Shown piece by piece: positions 44,768 to 53,875 of a DNA stretch of 64,000 nucleotides. The notes beneath the pieces were generated by a model. It made no database searches. It was not told where the DNA came from and saw only the letters and a list, made by a program, of their open reading frames with translations. A program made the translations under genes and the position numbers. This DNA comes from CALGDE01 sp964655355 (GTDB lineage Bacteria; Cyanobacteriota; Cyanobacteriia; CACIAM-69d), in NCBI GenBank assembly GCA_964655355.1, contig CAZZMD010000010.1:1-64000 (forward strand). Direction: 5' to 3'. Each line of letters begins with the position of its first letter. Position 1 is the stretch's first letter.

Positions 44768-45685
44768 TTAAAGGTGTAAAAGCCGCCAGGTTTGGGCCGC
44801 CGCCCGGTGCAGCAAAGAGTGGCGGTGAACCAGGGTATTGATATTAGTGCTATATCCACCGCCGATGACACAGGCAACCGGATAGCCCGCCCGAATACAG
44901 GTACCCAACACCTGCATCTCCCGCTGAAAAATCCCCGTATCGGTCATGGCCAATTTCCCCAGGCGATCGCCCTGGTGGGTATCCACCCCCGCGTCATAGA
45001 GCACCAAATCCGGCTTCACCTGCGCCAATAGATCCTCCAGATGGTGATCCAAAGTCCGTAAATAGGCCTCATCCTCCGTCCCCACCGCCAACGGCACATC
45101 CAAATCACTAGTTTGCTTACGCAGGGGAAAATTAGCACCACAGTGCATCGAAAAGGTAAAGACCCTGGGCTCATCCCGAAAAATCCACGCCGTCCCATCC
45201 CCCTGATGGACATCCAAATCAATGATTAAAATTCTCTGAACCGCCCTTTCGTCCAACAACACCCGAGCGGTCACCGCAATATCGTTAAAAATGCAAAATC
45301 CAGACCCATGGTCCGGGAACGCATGGTGGGTCCCCCCCGCCAAATTACAGGCCAACCCATGGTCCAGGGCCAGCCGCGCCGTCAACACCGTTCCCCCCAC
45401 CGCAATCCGAGTTCGACGGGCGATCGCCTCACTCCAGGGCAAGCCAATCCGCCGCTGCGCCTTAGCATCCAACGTGCCATGGCGGTATCCATCCACATAC
45501 TCCGGCTCATGGATCCGCTCAATCCAATCCCAAGGGGTCAGCGTCGGGCACACAAACTGGGACTCCACCATCGCCCCATCCCGCAGCAACAGATCCCTCA
45601 GCAAACGAAACTTCGCCATAGGAAACCGATGGGTCGACGCCATGGGAGCCGAATATTCTGGGTGATAAACCAGGGGAAGATCCAT
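44768..45685 (-). CDS. Histone-deacetylase-family hydrolase
   Basis: A 305-residue protein with the arginase/deacetylase fold and a complete HDAC active site. It has GGTHHAFPDHGSGFCIFND (the His-His pair and tyrosine-site region), DLDVHQGDGTAW (zinc ligands Asp and His), and YDAGVDTHQGDRLG (third Asp ligand), ending with CVIGGGYS. Bacterial members deacetylate polyamines, acetoin-linked substrates or small amides; cyanobacterial substrates are unknown. It is 83 bases from gshA's upstream region and divergent from the 180-residue unknown gene. Confidence 0.93.
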   Translation of the reverse strand: MDLPLVYHPEYSAPMASTHRFPMAKFRLLRDLLLRDGAMVESQFVCPTLTPWDWIERIHEPEYVDGYRHGTLDAKAQRRIGLPWSEAIARRTRIAVGGTVLTARLALDHGLACNLAGGTHHAFPDHGSGFCIFNDIAVTARVLLDERAVQRILIIDLDVHQGDGTAWIFRDEPRVFTFSMHCGANFPLRKQTSDLDVPLAVGTEDEAYLRTLDHHLEDLLAQVKPDLVLYDAGVDTHQGDRLGKLAMTDTGIFQREMQVLGTCIRAGYPVACVIGGGYSTNINTLVHRHSLLHRAAAQTWRLLHL

Positions 45686-45794
45686 GGGGTCAAGTCAGGG
45701 GTCAGTCGAAATTAGTCAAAATTAGCCCAACGTTAGCCCAAAAAGGATGAATTAGGCTGGACAAAACGACTCGGGGCGATCGCGTCGAGTCAAC

Positions 45795-46337
45795 ATGGCA
45801 ATTTGGAAAAGCCCTATGGAACCTTTAACGGTGGTCTGGCGCTATGGCGATCCTGCACCGACGAATCCTACCCATTTTGAAACCATTTCCCAATGGTGGT
45901 CCCGATTGGCGGGGCAAACCGTCACCTGGCGACAGCGGTTAATGGATCAGACGGCGGATCCTCGCCAGCTCGATTGGGAGGTGGAGCGGTTTGACGAACA
46001 ATTTGTCTGCCAGGATGCGGCGGTGCGGGGGATTTCCCTGTACTGGCATAAAGCGGGTCAGGAAGCCGAGCGCAACTCAACACCGGAAAAACTGGAGTTG
46101 GATACCCTGCATCAACATCTATATATATACCCGAAATCTCAGCCCGATCTGGTCATCCGCGTTGGGCTGCCAGAGGTGACCTACCAAACCATCAAAATAG
46201 ACGTATCGGAGTCAAAGGTCGCTGCGAAACCCGGGGGATGCACAATCTCAGTTTGGGATAAAACCCAGGGGGTAAAAGTCGACATGACCCTAAGCGCAGC
46301 ACAGCTTGCAACCCTAAAACAGCAGCTTTCTGAATAG
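45795..46337 (+). CDS. Conserved-looking unknown protein
   Basis: A 180-residue cytosolic protein that I do not recognise. It has Trp-rich N-terminal sequence (VVWRYGDPAPTNPTHF, WWSRLAGQTVTWRQRL), a central beta-type stretch (HQHLYIYPKSQPDLVIRVGL) and a C-terminal stretch ending in a short helix. The start is the ATG at 45795; another ATG follows seven codons later. Composition and HIP1 content are host-like, so it is a chromosomal gene. It is convergent with the M16 protease gene, with only 54 bases between. Confidence 0.7.
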   Translation: MAIWKSPMEPLTVVWRYGDPAPTNPTHFETISQWWSRLAGQTVTWRQRLMDQTADPRQLDWEVERFDEQFVCQDAAVRGISLYWHKAGQEAERNSTPEKLELDTLHQHLYIYPKSQPDLVIRVGLPEVTYQTIKIDVSESKVAAKPGGCTISVWDKTQGVKVDMTLSAAQLATLKQQLSE

Positions 46338-46391
46338 CGCCTGACTAACGCCTGACGAGCGATCGCCCGAGCGGGCCGTTTGAGCAGGCCG

Positions 46392-49300
46392 TTACTCATC
46401 CCCGTTGGCCGTCTCTAGCGGCGGGCCAGCGGTAACGATCGCCAAACGATCCGGGTGAATCAATTGCCGAATCGCCTGGTTCACCTCGGTAGCGCTGACA
46501 TTTTTAATGCGATCGCCAAAGCGAGTCAGCTCACCGGGGGGCAACCCATGGACCCACTCCATCACCAAGTGTTCGGCCAAAATATCGGGATCCGCCAAGG
46601 TCACGGGATAGCTGCGAATCAAAGAATTTTGGGCCGCCGCCACTTCCTCCGGCGTCACCCCCGCATCCCGCAATTTCCGCAACTCTTCTCGGGTGAGGCG
46701 GATCGCGGTATCCACATCCTCGGCATGGGTTTGAAAATCAATGGAAAAGGGCCCCGCCTGCTGTCCCGCCTGAAATTGGCTATAGACCCCATAGGTCAGA
46801 CCATAGGAATCCCGCAAAGTACGGCCCAGTCGGCTAGCCAGGGTATCCCCCCCCAGGATTTGGTTCAGGATCAGGGCGGAATAATAGCGGGGATCCCGAC
46901 GGGTAATCCCTGGATATCCCATGATCGTAATAGCTTGGGATTTGGTGGCGATCGCCTTGTGTAAATAACGCAATCGCTGAGGCGGGGCCGGGGTTGCCGA
47001 AGCCAGCGGCGCAGGAGCAGGCGATCGCTGCCAATCCCCAAACGTTTCCGAAATCACCTGACGCAGGCGACCAGGGTCAATATCACCAATCATGGCCAAG
47101 ACCGTGCCGTTGGGTCGGTAATGGGTGCGATGGAACGCCTGTACATCTTGGCGAGTAATGGATTGGAGCGTATCGGGGGTCGGGAAAATCCGGAACGGAT
47201 GCCCCTCGGGATACATCAATTCCTGGGCCCGCTTCCGGGCCACATAGCTTGGACTATCCAGGTGCGTCATCAAAGTCGTCAGGGCGCGCTGGCGATCGCG
47301 CTCCAGGGCCGCCGAATCAAATTGCGGATTTTGCAATAAGTCCCCCAGGAAGCGGATCACATCTTGCTCCTGTTCCGCCAACGCCTGCCCCGAGATCACC
47401 ACCCCTTCCCGATGGGTCTGAAGATTAAGATTAATCCCCTGGGATTCCAACGTCTGGGTCAACTCCGCCTCCGAGCGATCGCCACTGCCCGCCCACAAAC
47501 TGTTCGCCACCAATTCCGCCAACCCCGCCCGATCAGTCGGATCCCACTGCCGCCCCGCCGGCACATACCCCGACACCGTCACCGTCGGCGTACTGGCATC
47601 CCGCACCAACAAAACCTGAAGCCCATTGGGCAACGTCACCACATCCGGCTGAATCGCAACCGCATCCTGGGGCGCTCCCACCATGGGCAAATATTTCTGC
47701 ACCAGCGCTTCCACCGTCGCACCGTCCGTCGCCCCATCTTCCGTACCGGGCTCCAGCTCCCCCTCCGCCAAACCAAAGCCCTGGTGATACGCCCGATGTA
47801 ACCGCGATCGCCGGTCCCAAGCCCCGTCCCACCCATTGACCGCCGACTCCGCCAAATCCGCCGACTCCGCCCCCCGTTCCAACCATCCCACCGTCACCCG
47901 ATCCGCCGCGAAATACTCCCGCGCCACCCGCCGCACCTGCTCCACCGTCACCTGCTCCACAGCCGCCAACTGGCGATCGCGATGGCCACAGTCCGCCACA
48001 ATCAAACAATCCTGCCCCAGCTGCATCCCCTGGCTGGTCACATCCCGCCCCTCCAACAACAACTGCGATCGCACCAACCCCTTCGCCCGCTGCAATTCTT
48101 CTAAATCAATCGACCGCGATCGCACCTGATCCACCGTCGCCAATACTTGCTGCTGTAACCCTTGTAAATCCTGATCCGGCAGCGCTTCCACCACCAACTG
48201 ATACCAACCCTGATCCACCCCCTGAAACAGCAACCCATCGACAAGCCCCGCCATCGGCGTCGCCCCATCCACCAACTGCTCATTCAACCGCGATCGCCGC
48301 CCCGTCGCCAACACCCGCGACAACACCAGCAACGCCGCCTCATCCGCATGGCCCGCCTCCGGCATGGGATACACCATCTGGATCAGCGGTGCTCCCCCTG
48401 TCCCCCGCAACCGCAACGGACTCGCCACCGTCCCTTCCCCAGTGATCACCTCTTCTTGCGACGAGTCCGACAAGTATTGATCGCTCTGGCGATCACCCTG
48501 GCTATCGCCCACGCTATTCCCGAGGGCGGCCAACACCTCTCCCCCTTGAGCCATCTCGCCCAAGATCTTTGGAAACACCCCAGACCCATTCACCGCCAAC
48601 AATCCTTGGGGTAAGGACGCCTCAGCCTCCAGCCCTCCAGCCCCAGACTCAATATCCCCAAACAAGCGCCGCACCAGAGCAAACGCCTGATCCTCATCAA
48701 AATTCCCCACCAGGGTCAACACCGCATTATCCGGTCGATAAAACCGCCGATAATGCTCCCGCAAATCCGCCACCGTCAGCCCCTCAACCCCCGCCACCGT
48801 GCCCCCAATGGGCTGACCGATCGCCTCGTCTGGAAATGCCCGCGCCATCACCACCTGATCCAAGCGATACGCCGGATCATTGCGATACCCCTCCAACTCC
48901 GACAACACCACCGATCGCTCCTGCTCCAACCCCGCCAGGGTTGCCCCCGTCATCCGATCCGCCTCCAGGGTCAGCAACGCCTCCAACTGTCCCCGCTCCG
49001 CCGTATTCACATAGGCCGTACTGTCATAGGCCGTAAACGCATTAGACTCACTGCCCAACGCCGAAAACAACCACCCAAACTGCACCGGGCGCGATCGCGT
49101 GCCCTTAAACAACAAATGCTCCAACAGGTGGGACAACCCACTCTTCGCCGACGACTCCTGCCGCGTCCCCACCCGATACCACACCTGCACCGACACCACC
49201 GGCGCAGTCGGCACCGGCCGGGTCACCACCGTCAGCCCATTCTCCAGCCGCACCACCCGCGATCGCCGTCCCCCTTGAAACGCGCCAAGCTGCCCCCTCC

Positions 49301-49529
49301 CCGAAGAGGAAGGAGCAGCCGATGACACGGTAGTAGAAGTAGATGCGGGTACTGACGTAGAAAGCCCCGATGGACTGGGAGAGCCCCAAGACAACTGGTC
49401 ACTGGACCCAGGATTAATTGCGCCGACAACAGCCGCCAAACTGGCAACCATCGCCCCTGCGCCCAGGAACCACCCTAACCACAACTTTGACTGCAAAAAA
49501 CGTGCCACAGCAGAAGACCCAAGAATCAA
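46392..49529 (-). CDS. M16-family zinc metallopeptidase, fused two-domain form
   Basis: The 1045-residue product has an N-terminal hydrophobic anchor (about 12-37), a Ser/Thr/Pro spacer and two M16 halves. The first half (about 90-560) contains the inverted zinc motif HLLEH (His134, Glu137, His138) and the downstream E-rich helix with ALLTLEADRMTG. The second half (about 620-1030) lacks the motif, as in pitrilysin-type clamshell enzymes, where one half is inactive but binds substrate. It probably degrades peptides in the periplasm or outer-membrane region. The start is TTG at 49529 with GAGG six bases before. An insertion of about 60 residues rich in Ser/Gln/Asp lies at about 305-365. Confidence 0.92.
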   Translation of the reverse strand: MILGSSAVARFLQSKLWLGWFLGAGAMVASLAAVVGAINPGSSDQLSWGSPSPSGLSTSVPASTSTTVSSAAPSSSGRGQLGAFQGGRRSRVVRLENGLTVVTRPVPTAPVVSVQVWYRVGTRQESSAKSGLSHLLEHLLFKGTRSRPVQFGWLFSALGSESNAFTAYDSTAYVNTAERGQLEALLTLEADRMTGATLAGLEQERSVVLSELEGYRNDPAYRLDQVVMARAFPDEAIGQPIGGTVAGVEGLTVADLREHYRRFYRPDNAVLTLVGNFDEDQAFALVRRLFGDIESGAGGLEAEASLPQGLLAVNGSGVFPKILGEMAQGGEVLAALGNSVGDSQGDRQSDQYLSDSSQEEVITGEGTVASPLRLRGTGGAPLIQMVYPMPEAGHADEAALLVLSRVLATGRRSRLNEQLVDGATPMAGLVDGLLFQGVDQGWYQLVVEALPDQDLQGLQQQVLATVDQVRSRSIDLEELQRAKGLVRSQLLLEGRDVTSQGMQLGQDCLIVADCGHRDRQLAAVEQVTVEQVRRVAREYFAADRVTVGWLERGAESADLAESAVNGWDGAWDRRSRLHRAYHQGFGLAEGELEPGTEDGATDGATVEALVQKYLPMVGAPQDAVAIQPDVVTLPNGLQVLLVRDASTPTVTVSGYVPAGRQWDPTDRAGLAELVANSLWAGSGDRSEAELTQTLESQGINLNLQTHREGVVISGQALAEQEQDVIRFLGDLLQNPQFDSAALERDRQRALTTLMTHLDSPSYVARKRAQELMYPEGHPFRIFPTPDTLQSITRQDVQAFHRTHYRPNGTVLAMIGDIDPGRLRQVISETFGDWQRSPAPAPLASATPAPPQRLRYLHKAIATKSQAITIMGYPGITRRDPRYYSALILNQILGGDTLASRLGRTLRDSYGLTYGVYSQFQAGQQAGPFSIDFQTHAEDVDTAIRLTREELRKLRDAGVTPEEVAAAQNSLIRSYPVTLADPDILAEHLVMEWVHGLPPGELTRFGDRIKNVSATEVNQAIRQLIHPDRLAIVTAGPPLETANGDE

Positions 49530-49976
49530 GAGGCCTCAGGCTATTCACCCCGACCGAGAAACCTAAAAGAACATCGCCGGTCCCGAAGCACCAGCCCACC
49601 TTACGTATCATATGCACACGTGATGGACCAATCCCCCACAGGAACCAATGCTCCGCAGGCATCCCAGCGATCGCAGGGAACAGACCGTCGCACCGCATTG
49701 CCGTAGTTTGTGGTCCCCCCTACTATAGCAAACAGATCCGGGAAAACACGTAGATTTTATTTTTTCCGCTGGCTCAATCCTCAGTTTTCGAGGGCATAAC
49801 TCAGTGTATTTGCCGTAAACCCCCGTAATTACCGCAGGATAAGGAGTAGTTAAGGCACCCCGTGAGGATCCAGCACGGCGTCGAACACCCATCCCCGCCA
49901 GTGAGGCAGCGGCAGCGCAGGAAATGCGGATGCCCTCTATCATAGAGGGCGAGCTTATTGATATTGCCCCTCAACA
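49530..49976. other. Divergent intergenic region with operator-like palindrome
   Basis: These 447 bases separate the M16 and ABC genes and must hold both promoters. No gene is supportable. The clear feature is the palindrome at 49932-49950. Confidence 0.5.
49932..49950. promoter_or_regulatory. 19-bp palindrome upstream of the ABC ATPase gene
   Basis: GCCCTCTAT-C-ATAGAGGGC has nine perfectly paired bases per arm. It ends 26 bases before the GTG start of the ABC gene, a position suited to a repressor operator. The cognate regulator is unknown. Confidence 0.55.
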
Positions 49977-51173
49977 GTGACCTACTCTGTCTCCTCGCCG
50001 TCCTTGGGATCGTCTAACCCTGGGGAGGGTTCAGCACCTATCATTTTGAACTTGACCCAGGTGCTGCGATGTTTTCAGCCGGGGCAGGTAAAAGCGGTAG
50101 ATGGGGTGGATTTAACCCTAGCCAAGGGGGAGTTGCTTGCCCTACTGGGGCCATCCGGCTGTGGCAAGACAACCCTATTGCGACTGATTGCCGGTTTAGA
50201 GCGTCCCGATGGGGGACGAATTGATATTGCCGGGCGCTCCGTGGCGGGGGAAGGCCATTGGGTACCGCCGGAGGGGCGACGGTTGGGGATGGTATTCCAG
50301 GATTATGCGCTATTCCCCCATTTATCCGTCGCGGAAAATATTGGCTTTGGGCTAAAGCGATCGCCCCGAAAGAGCGCGGCTCAGATTCGCGATCGCGTCG
50401 CCCAATCTTTGGAGCTAGTGGGGCTTACGGGATTGGAAAAGCGTTACCCCCATGAACTCTCCGGAGGGCAACAACAGCGGGTGGCCTTGGCGCGGGCGTT
50501 GGCACCGGATCCCGCCCTGGTGTTATTGGACGAGCCCCTCAGTAATTTAGATGTACAGGTGCGGCAACGGTTGCGGGATGAGGTGCGATCGATTTTGAAA
50601 GCATCGGGGGCCTCGGGGATTTTTGTCACCCACGATTGCGAAGAAGCCCTGGCGATCGCCGACAAAGTAGCCGTGATGCGCCAAGGACAAATCGAGCAAC
50701 TGGATCGCCCAGAAGTGCTCTATTGGGAACCGGCGTCTCAGTTTGTGGCTGCGTTTGTGGTGCAAATGAACTTTATTCGGGGACGCTATCAATCGGAAGG
50801 ATGGGAGACGGAGCTGGGGGCATTTACAGGAGAGGTAACATCGGCTGCCCTCGATACATTGCCCCCAGCGCTGACCACTGGAATGGAGCGGATCCTGGGG
50901 GTACGCCAGGATAATCTGAGGGTCAAAGACGCCGGGGGCGATCGCCCGACTGATCGCCCGGTCAATGGGCGAATCCTAAGCCGAGAATTTCTAGGGCGAG
51001 ACTATCGATACACCCTCGAACTGCGACCCCATCCGAATTTTGCAGTGGAATCCCCCAAAGTGTTGCAAGCCTTAGTTCCCCTCGGCGATCGCACCGCCGG
51101 CCCCTTTGATATCGGCGATCACGTCACCGTCACCCTGGGCGATGCCCCCCTCCAAGCCTTTCCGAAGCCGTAG
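49977..51173 (+). CDS. ABC transporter ATP-binding protein (iron/polyamine/sulfate type)
   Basis: A 398-residue ATPase with Walker A GPSGCGKTT, signature LSGGQQQR, Walker B ALVLLDEPLSNLD and the switch His in FVTHDCEEALAIAD. The C-terminal extension (about 270-395) is a TOBE-type regulatory region, seen in the FbpC/CysA/PotA group. No permease or binding protein gene is adjacent, so substrate cannot be chosen; the iron (Fut/Fbp) system is a reasonable guess. The start is GTG with no strong ribosome site; the N-terminal ~25 residues are Ser/Pro-rich. A 19-bp palindrome precedes it. Confidence 0.9.
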   Translation: MTYSVSSPSLGSSNPGEGSAPIILNLTQVLRCFQPGQVKAVDGVDLTLAKGELLALLGPSGCGKTTLLRLIAGLERPDGGRIDIAGRSVAGEGHWVPPEGRRLGMVFQDYALFPHLSVAENIGFGLKRSPRKSAAQIRDRVAQSLELVGLTGLEKRYPHELSGGQQQRVALARALAPDPALVLLDEPLSNLDVQVRQRLRDEVRSILKASGASGIFVTHDCEEALAIADKVAVMRQGQIEQLDRPEVLYWEPASQFVAAFVVQMNFIRGRYQSEGWETELGAFTGEVTSAALDTLPPALTTGMERILGVRQDNLRVKDAGGDRPTDRPVNGRILSREFLGRDYRYTLELRPHPNFAVESPKVLQALVPLGDRTAGPFDIGDHVTVTLGDAPLQAFPKP

Positions 51174-51233
51174 AAATAATCAAATCATTGGGTACACTCC
51201 AAGGGTCTGCCCCAAAGTGTTCCCTGTCTCCCC

Positions 51234-51707
51234 ATGGCCAAATCCGATCGCCCCATCGCCCAGGATGCTGCCTTCGGCATCATCCCTATTTACCTCCCCC
51301 CCGGCGGGAGCTTCGACGATGCCGAATATTTATTAATCCAGCACAATGCCGGGCACTGGGCCTTTCCCAAGGGCCATGCCGAGGCAGGGGAAACACCGAT
51401 CATCAGTGCCCGTCGAGAATTTACGGAAGAAACCGGCATCTCAGATTACGCGGTCATCGAGACAATTTCGTTTCAGGAGCGCTATGAAATCAAACGCCCC
51501 GACAAAATCATCCACAAAGTCGTTACCTTCTTCCCCGCCTTCCTAGACAAGGAAACAGTAACGATTCAAGAAGAAGAAATTGCCGACTACCGGTGGCAAA
51601 CCTATCCCGAGGCCCAACAGCTCATCACCTTCCAAGAAAGCGTAAAACTGATTCGGGCGGCCTATGAGTACCTCAAAGCCTATCCTGAGCACCTACCGGC
51701 GAAATAA
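51234..51707 (+). CDS. Nudix hydrolase
   Basis: A 157-residue protein with the Nudix box GHAEAGETPIISARREFTEE followed by TGI, which has the required G-x5-E-x7-R-E-x2-E-E-x-G pattern. The sequence before it (LIQHNAGHWAFPKGHAEAGE) is like bis(5'-nucleosyl)-tetraphosphatases. Likely substrates are dinucleoside polyphosphates or capped RNA 5' ends; it cannot be narrowed further. It starts 60 bases after the ABC gene in the same direction and may be co-transcribed. It is convergent with queF. Confidence 0.88.
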   Translation: MAKSDRPIAQDAAFGIIPIYLPPGGSFDDAEYLLIQHNAGHWAFPKGHAEAGETPIISARREFTEETGISDYAVIETISFQERYEIKRPDKIIHKVVTFFPAFLDKETVTIQEEEIADYRWQTYPEAQQLITFQESVKLIRAAYEYLKAYPEHLPAK

Positions 51708-51734
51708 CTCCGCCAGCACAGTTGAGCGATCGCG

Positions 51735-52139
51735 CTATTTCTCGTGGACCACTTCAATCACCGTATGGACATTGCCACGGGGTTGAAAGTCGCCCACAAC
51801 CTTGGCGTAAAGCGGGTCACAGGCCGCCACAAAATCATCCAGAATCTGATTCACGGATTCTTCGTGGGAAATATAGCGATCGCGATAGCCATTGATATAG
51901 AGCTTCAGGGCTTTCAGCTCCACCACCGATCCATCGGGGCGGTAGGTCAGATGGATGGTCGCAAAATCGGGATAGCCGGAAAACGGACATTTACACGTAA
52001 ATTCCGGCAAGCTAATGCTGACATCGTAAACGCGGCCAGGGCGGGGATTGGGGAACGTAATCAGCTCACCCTCAGCAATCTCGCGCTCGCCATATTTCAT
52101 CTCGGGGGTCGCTTCGGGGGACTCAATCGTATTTGACAC
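51735..52139 (-). CDS. queF: NADPH-dependent 7-cyano-7-deazaguanine reductase
   Basis: A 134-residue unimodular QueF. The QueF motif is seen as VELKALKLYINGYRDR, and the catalytic Cys lies in FTCKCPFSGYPDF. It reduces preQ0 to preQ1 in queuosine synthesis. The start is GTG at 52139. The 213-base upstream region has no preQ1-riboswitch sequence that I can recognise on the relevant strand, so regulation by that route is not supported. Confidence 0.95.
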   Translation of the reverse strand: MSNTIESPEATPEMKYGEREIAEGELITFPNPRPGRVYDVSISLPEFTCKCPFSGYPDFATIHLTYRPDGSVVELKALKLYINGYRDRYISHEESVNQILDDFVAACDPLYAKVVGDFQPRGNVHTVIEVVHEK

Positions 52140-52284
52140 AGTATTGGACCCGTTTCAGGACGGGAATGGGATAAATAACGCGAGCGGGGAAAGTCACCCC
52201 AGCCAATCTCGGGGGGGCGACGGTTCCGAGTTATCTATAATCGATCCATGGTGGAACAGTTGTCTAGGGGATTCCTACAGCCGA

Positions 52285-52300
52285 AGGATCCTAGGATCCT
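52285..52300. promoter_or_regulatory. 16-bp perfect palindrome upstream of the 236-residue gene
   Basis: AGGATCCTAGGATCCT is perfectly self-complementary and is flanked on both sides by AGCCGAAG-like direct repeats. It lies 53 bases before the ATG at 52353. It may be an operator or a palindromic small repeat. Confidence 0.45.
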
Positions 52301-52352
52301 ATAGCCGAAGCGCCACCATCGTTCATCTTGACCATTTCTGCTGGGCTCATCC

Positions 52353-53063
52353 ATGCAAGATCGCAGTTTTTCGTCCCTCGGTGCCCCTGGCGCATCTGGC
52401 GGTAACAATGCCGCCGCTTCGATTCCCCTGTCGGTATATCGCCAACAAACAGCGGAAATGGAGCAGTTGAAAGCCAATCTCGCCAGCATCCAAGGGGAGA
52501 ACGAGCATCTGCGACACCAAAACAAAGAATTGATTGCGGCGATCGAAAAATTTGTCGCCAGCGCCGTGGAACTCGGGGAATCCACCAGCACCATGCCCAT
52601 CAGCACCCCCTCCCCCAACCCGATTACTGCCCCCCTTCCCCAAACGCCGCCCACCCTACCCCCAGGCAGCGAACAAGCCTTTGCAGAATCCCTAGAAACG
52701 ACCCCCAACCCCCTACCGGAACTCGGTGCGATGGGTGCGATGGGTGCCCTAATGGGACAGTCCCCCGCCGATCCATCAGCACCATCGGCCGTCACCGTCG
52801 ATTCCAATCAACCCTCCGTCCTGGAAAGCAATCGTTGGATCTCCCTGCTGGGAATCGTCGTTATCGCCGCGATCGCCTTTGGCATTAGCTTTGCCCTAGT
52901 GGGCGTCTTCCGGCCCAACCGCGACGCCACCCCCACCGATCCCGCCACCCCGGACGCCACCGTCGACGACACGACCATCGACACCGTGCCCGTCCCGCCC
53001 CCGCCGGCAGAGGCACCCGCAGCGCCGCCCGCAGAAGCACCCGCAGCAGCGCCCGCCCAATAA
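52353..53063 (+). CDS. Single-pass membrane protein with coiled coil and Pro/Ala-rich tail
   Basis: A 236-residue protein. It contains IPLSVYRQQTAEMEQLKANL followed by a coiled coil to about residue 70, a Pro-rich linker with Met/Gly/Ala (about 80-150), one transmembrane helix (about 165-190, SLLGIVVIAAIAFGISFALV) and a Thr/Asp then Pro/Ala-rich tail (APAAPPAEAPAAAPAQ). This layout, cytoplasmic coiled coil plus one membrane span, is common in cyanobacterial genomes, but no function is known to me. It is 177 bases upstream of the hspA non-coding region. Confidence 0.75.
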   Translation: MQDRSFSSLGAPGASGGNNAAASIPLSVYRQQTAEMEQLKANLASIQGENEHLRHQNKELIAAIEKFVASAVELGESTSTMPISTPSPNPITAPLPQTPPTLPPGSEQAFAESLETTPNPLPELGAMGAMGALMGQSPADPSAPSAVTVDSNQPSVLESNRWISLLGIVVIAAIAFGISFALVGVFRPNRDATPTDPATPDATVDDTTIDTVPVPPPPAEAPAAPPAEAPAAAPAQ

Positions 53064-53129
53064 AAGCCTTTCGAGCCCAAACTCAGCACCAATCTAAACA
53101 CCATTTCGGTAAGCCGAATGGGTTGATTG

Positions 53130-53174
53130 CGGTGAACCGAATTCACCGTTTATTTCCTAGCGTTATTGTAGGAA
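53130..53174. promoter_or_regulatory. Two inverted repeats upstream of hspA
   Basis: CGGTGAA-CCGAA-TTCACCG (53130-53148) could end the upstream transcript or act as an operator. TTCCTA-N9-TAGGAA (53154-53174) has the arm-N9-arm spacing of CIRCE elements but a different sequence. Both lie in the hspA leader region. Confidence 0.45.
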
Positions 53175-53309
53175 CAACAGAAAACAAGGCAACGCAAACC
53201 TCGCTAATCTTCCTAAACCTATCTGACCTTTACCGATAGTTTGTGTTTTCCCTTAACTCGTTTTCTGTGGATTACGTTCTTACACTATCCGACAACTAGG
53301 AGACAAAAC

Positions 53310-53765
53310 ATGGCTATTTTGCGTTGGCAACCCTACGGCGACGTTGACACCCTACGTCAACAAATTGATCGCTTATTCGACGACTCGATTCTTAACGAAT
53401 TCCTGGGTGATCGCCCCGCAGCATTCGCCCCGGCAGCAGAGCTAGAAGAAACGGAAGATGCGATCTACGTGAGACTAGAACTGCCCGGTTTGAATAAGCA
53501 GGATATCCAGGTGGATGTGTCTTCGACCTCCGTCTCCATCCGAGGCGATCGCCAATACACCGCCGCCGCTGATGGTGAAACGAAACGGCGCACGGAATTC
53601 CGCTACGGCAGTTTCCAGCGCACCATCGGGCTCCCGGTCCGGGTGCAGCACACCGAATCGAAAGCCGCCTACGAAAACGGCGTCTTGACCCTAACCCTGC
53701 CGAAAACCGAGGCAGAAAAAACCAAAGTGGTCACCCTGAACCTGGACGATAACAGCGACGCTTAA
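53310..53765 (+). CDS. hspA: Small heat-shock protein, Hsp20/alpha-crystallin family
   Basis: The 151-residue product starts at the ATG at 53310 (MAILRWQPYGDVDTLRQQID), with AGGAG just upstream; an in-frame ATG 69 bases earlier lacks a ribosome site. An alpha-crystallin domain (about 44-140) includes IYVRLELPGLNKQDIQVDVS and the C-terminal YENGVLTLTLPKTE. The N-terminal amphipathic region is typical of cyanobacterial HspA (Hsp17). It binds unfolding proteins and stabilises thylakoid membranes under heat or light stress. The long AT-rich leader may allow heat regulation. Confidence 0.95.
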   Translation: MAILRWQPYGDVDTLRQQIDRLFDDSILNEFLGDRPAAFAPAAELEETEDAIYVRLELPGLNKQDIQVDVSSTSVSIRGDRQYTAAADGETKRRTEFRYGSFQRTIGLPVRVQHTESKAAYENGVLTLTLPKTEAEKTKVVTLNLDDNSDA

Positions 53766-53875
53766 TCGTTTACTCAAGGGCGATCGCGGCTGGGTAGTGC
53801 CTGACTAAATTATCAGGATTGCCCGGCTAGCTAACCACGGTTCAAACCGTTGAAAAACCAAATCTCACGGTGGGC

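Noticed and set aside
52140..52352. preQ1 riboswitch upstream of queF
   Set aside because: No sequence resembling the short preQ1 aptamer was found on the minus strand.
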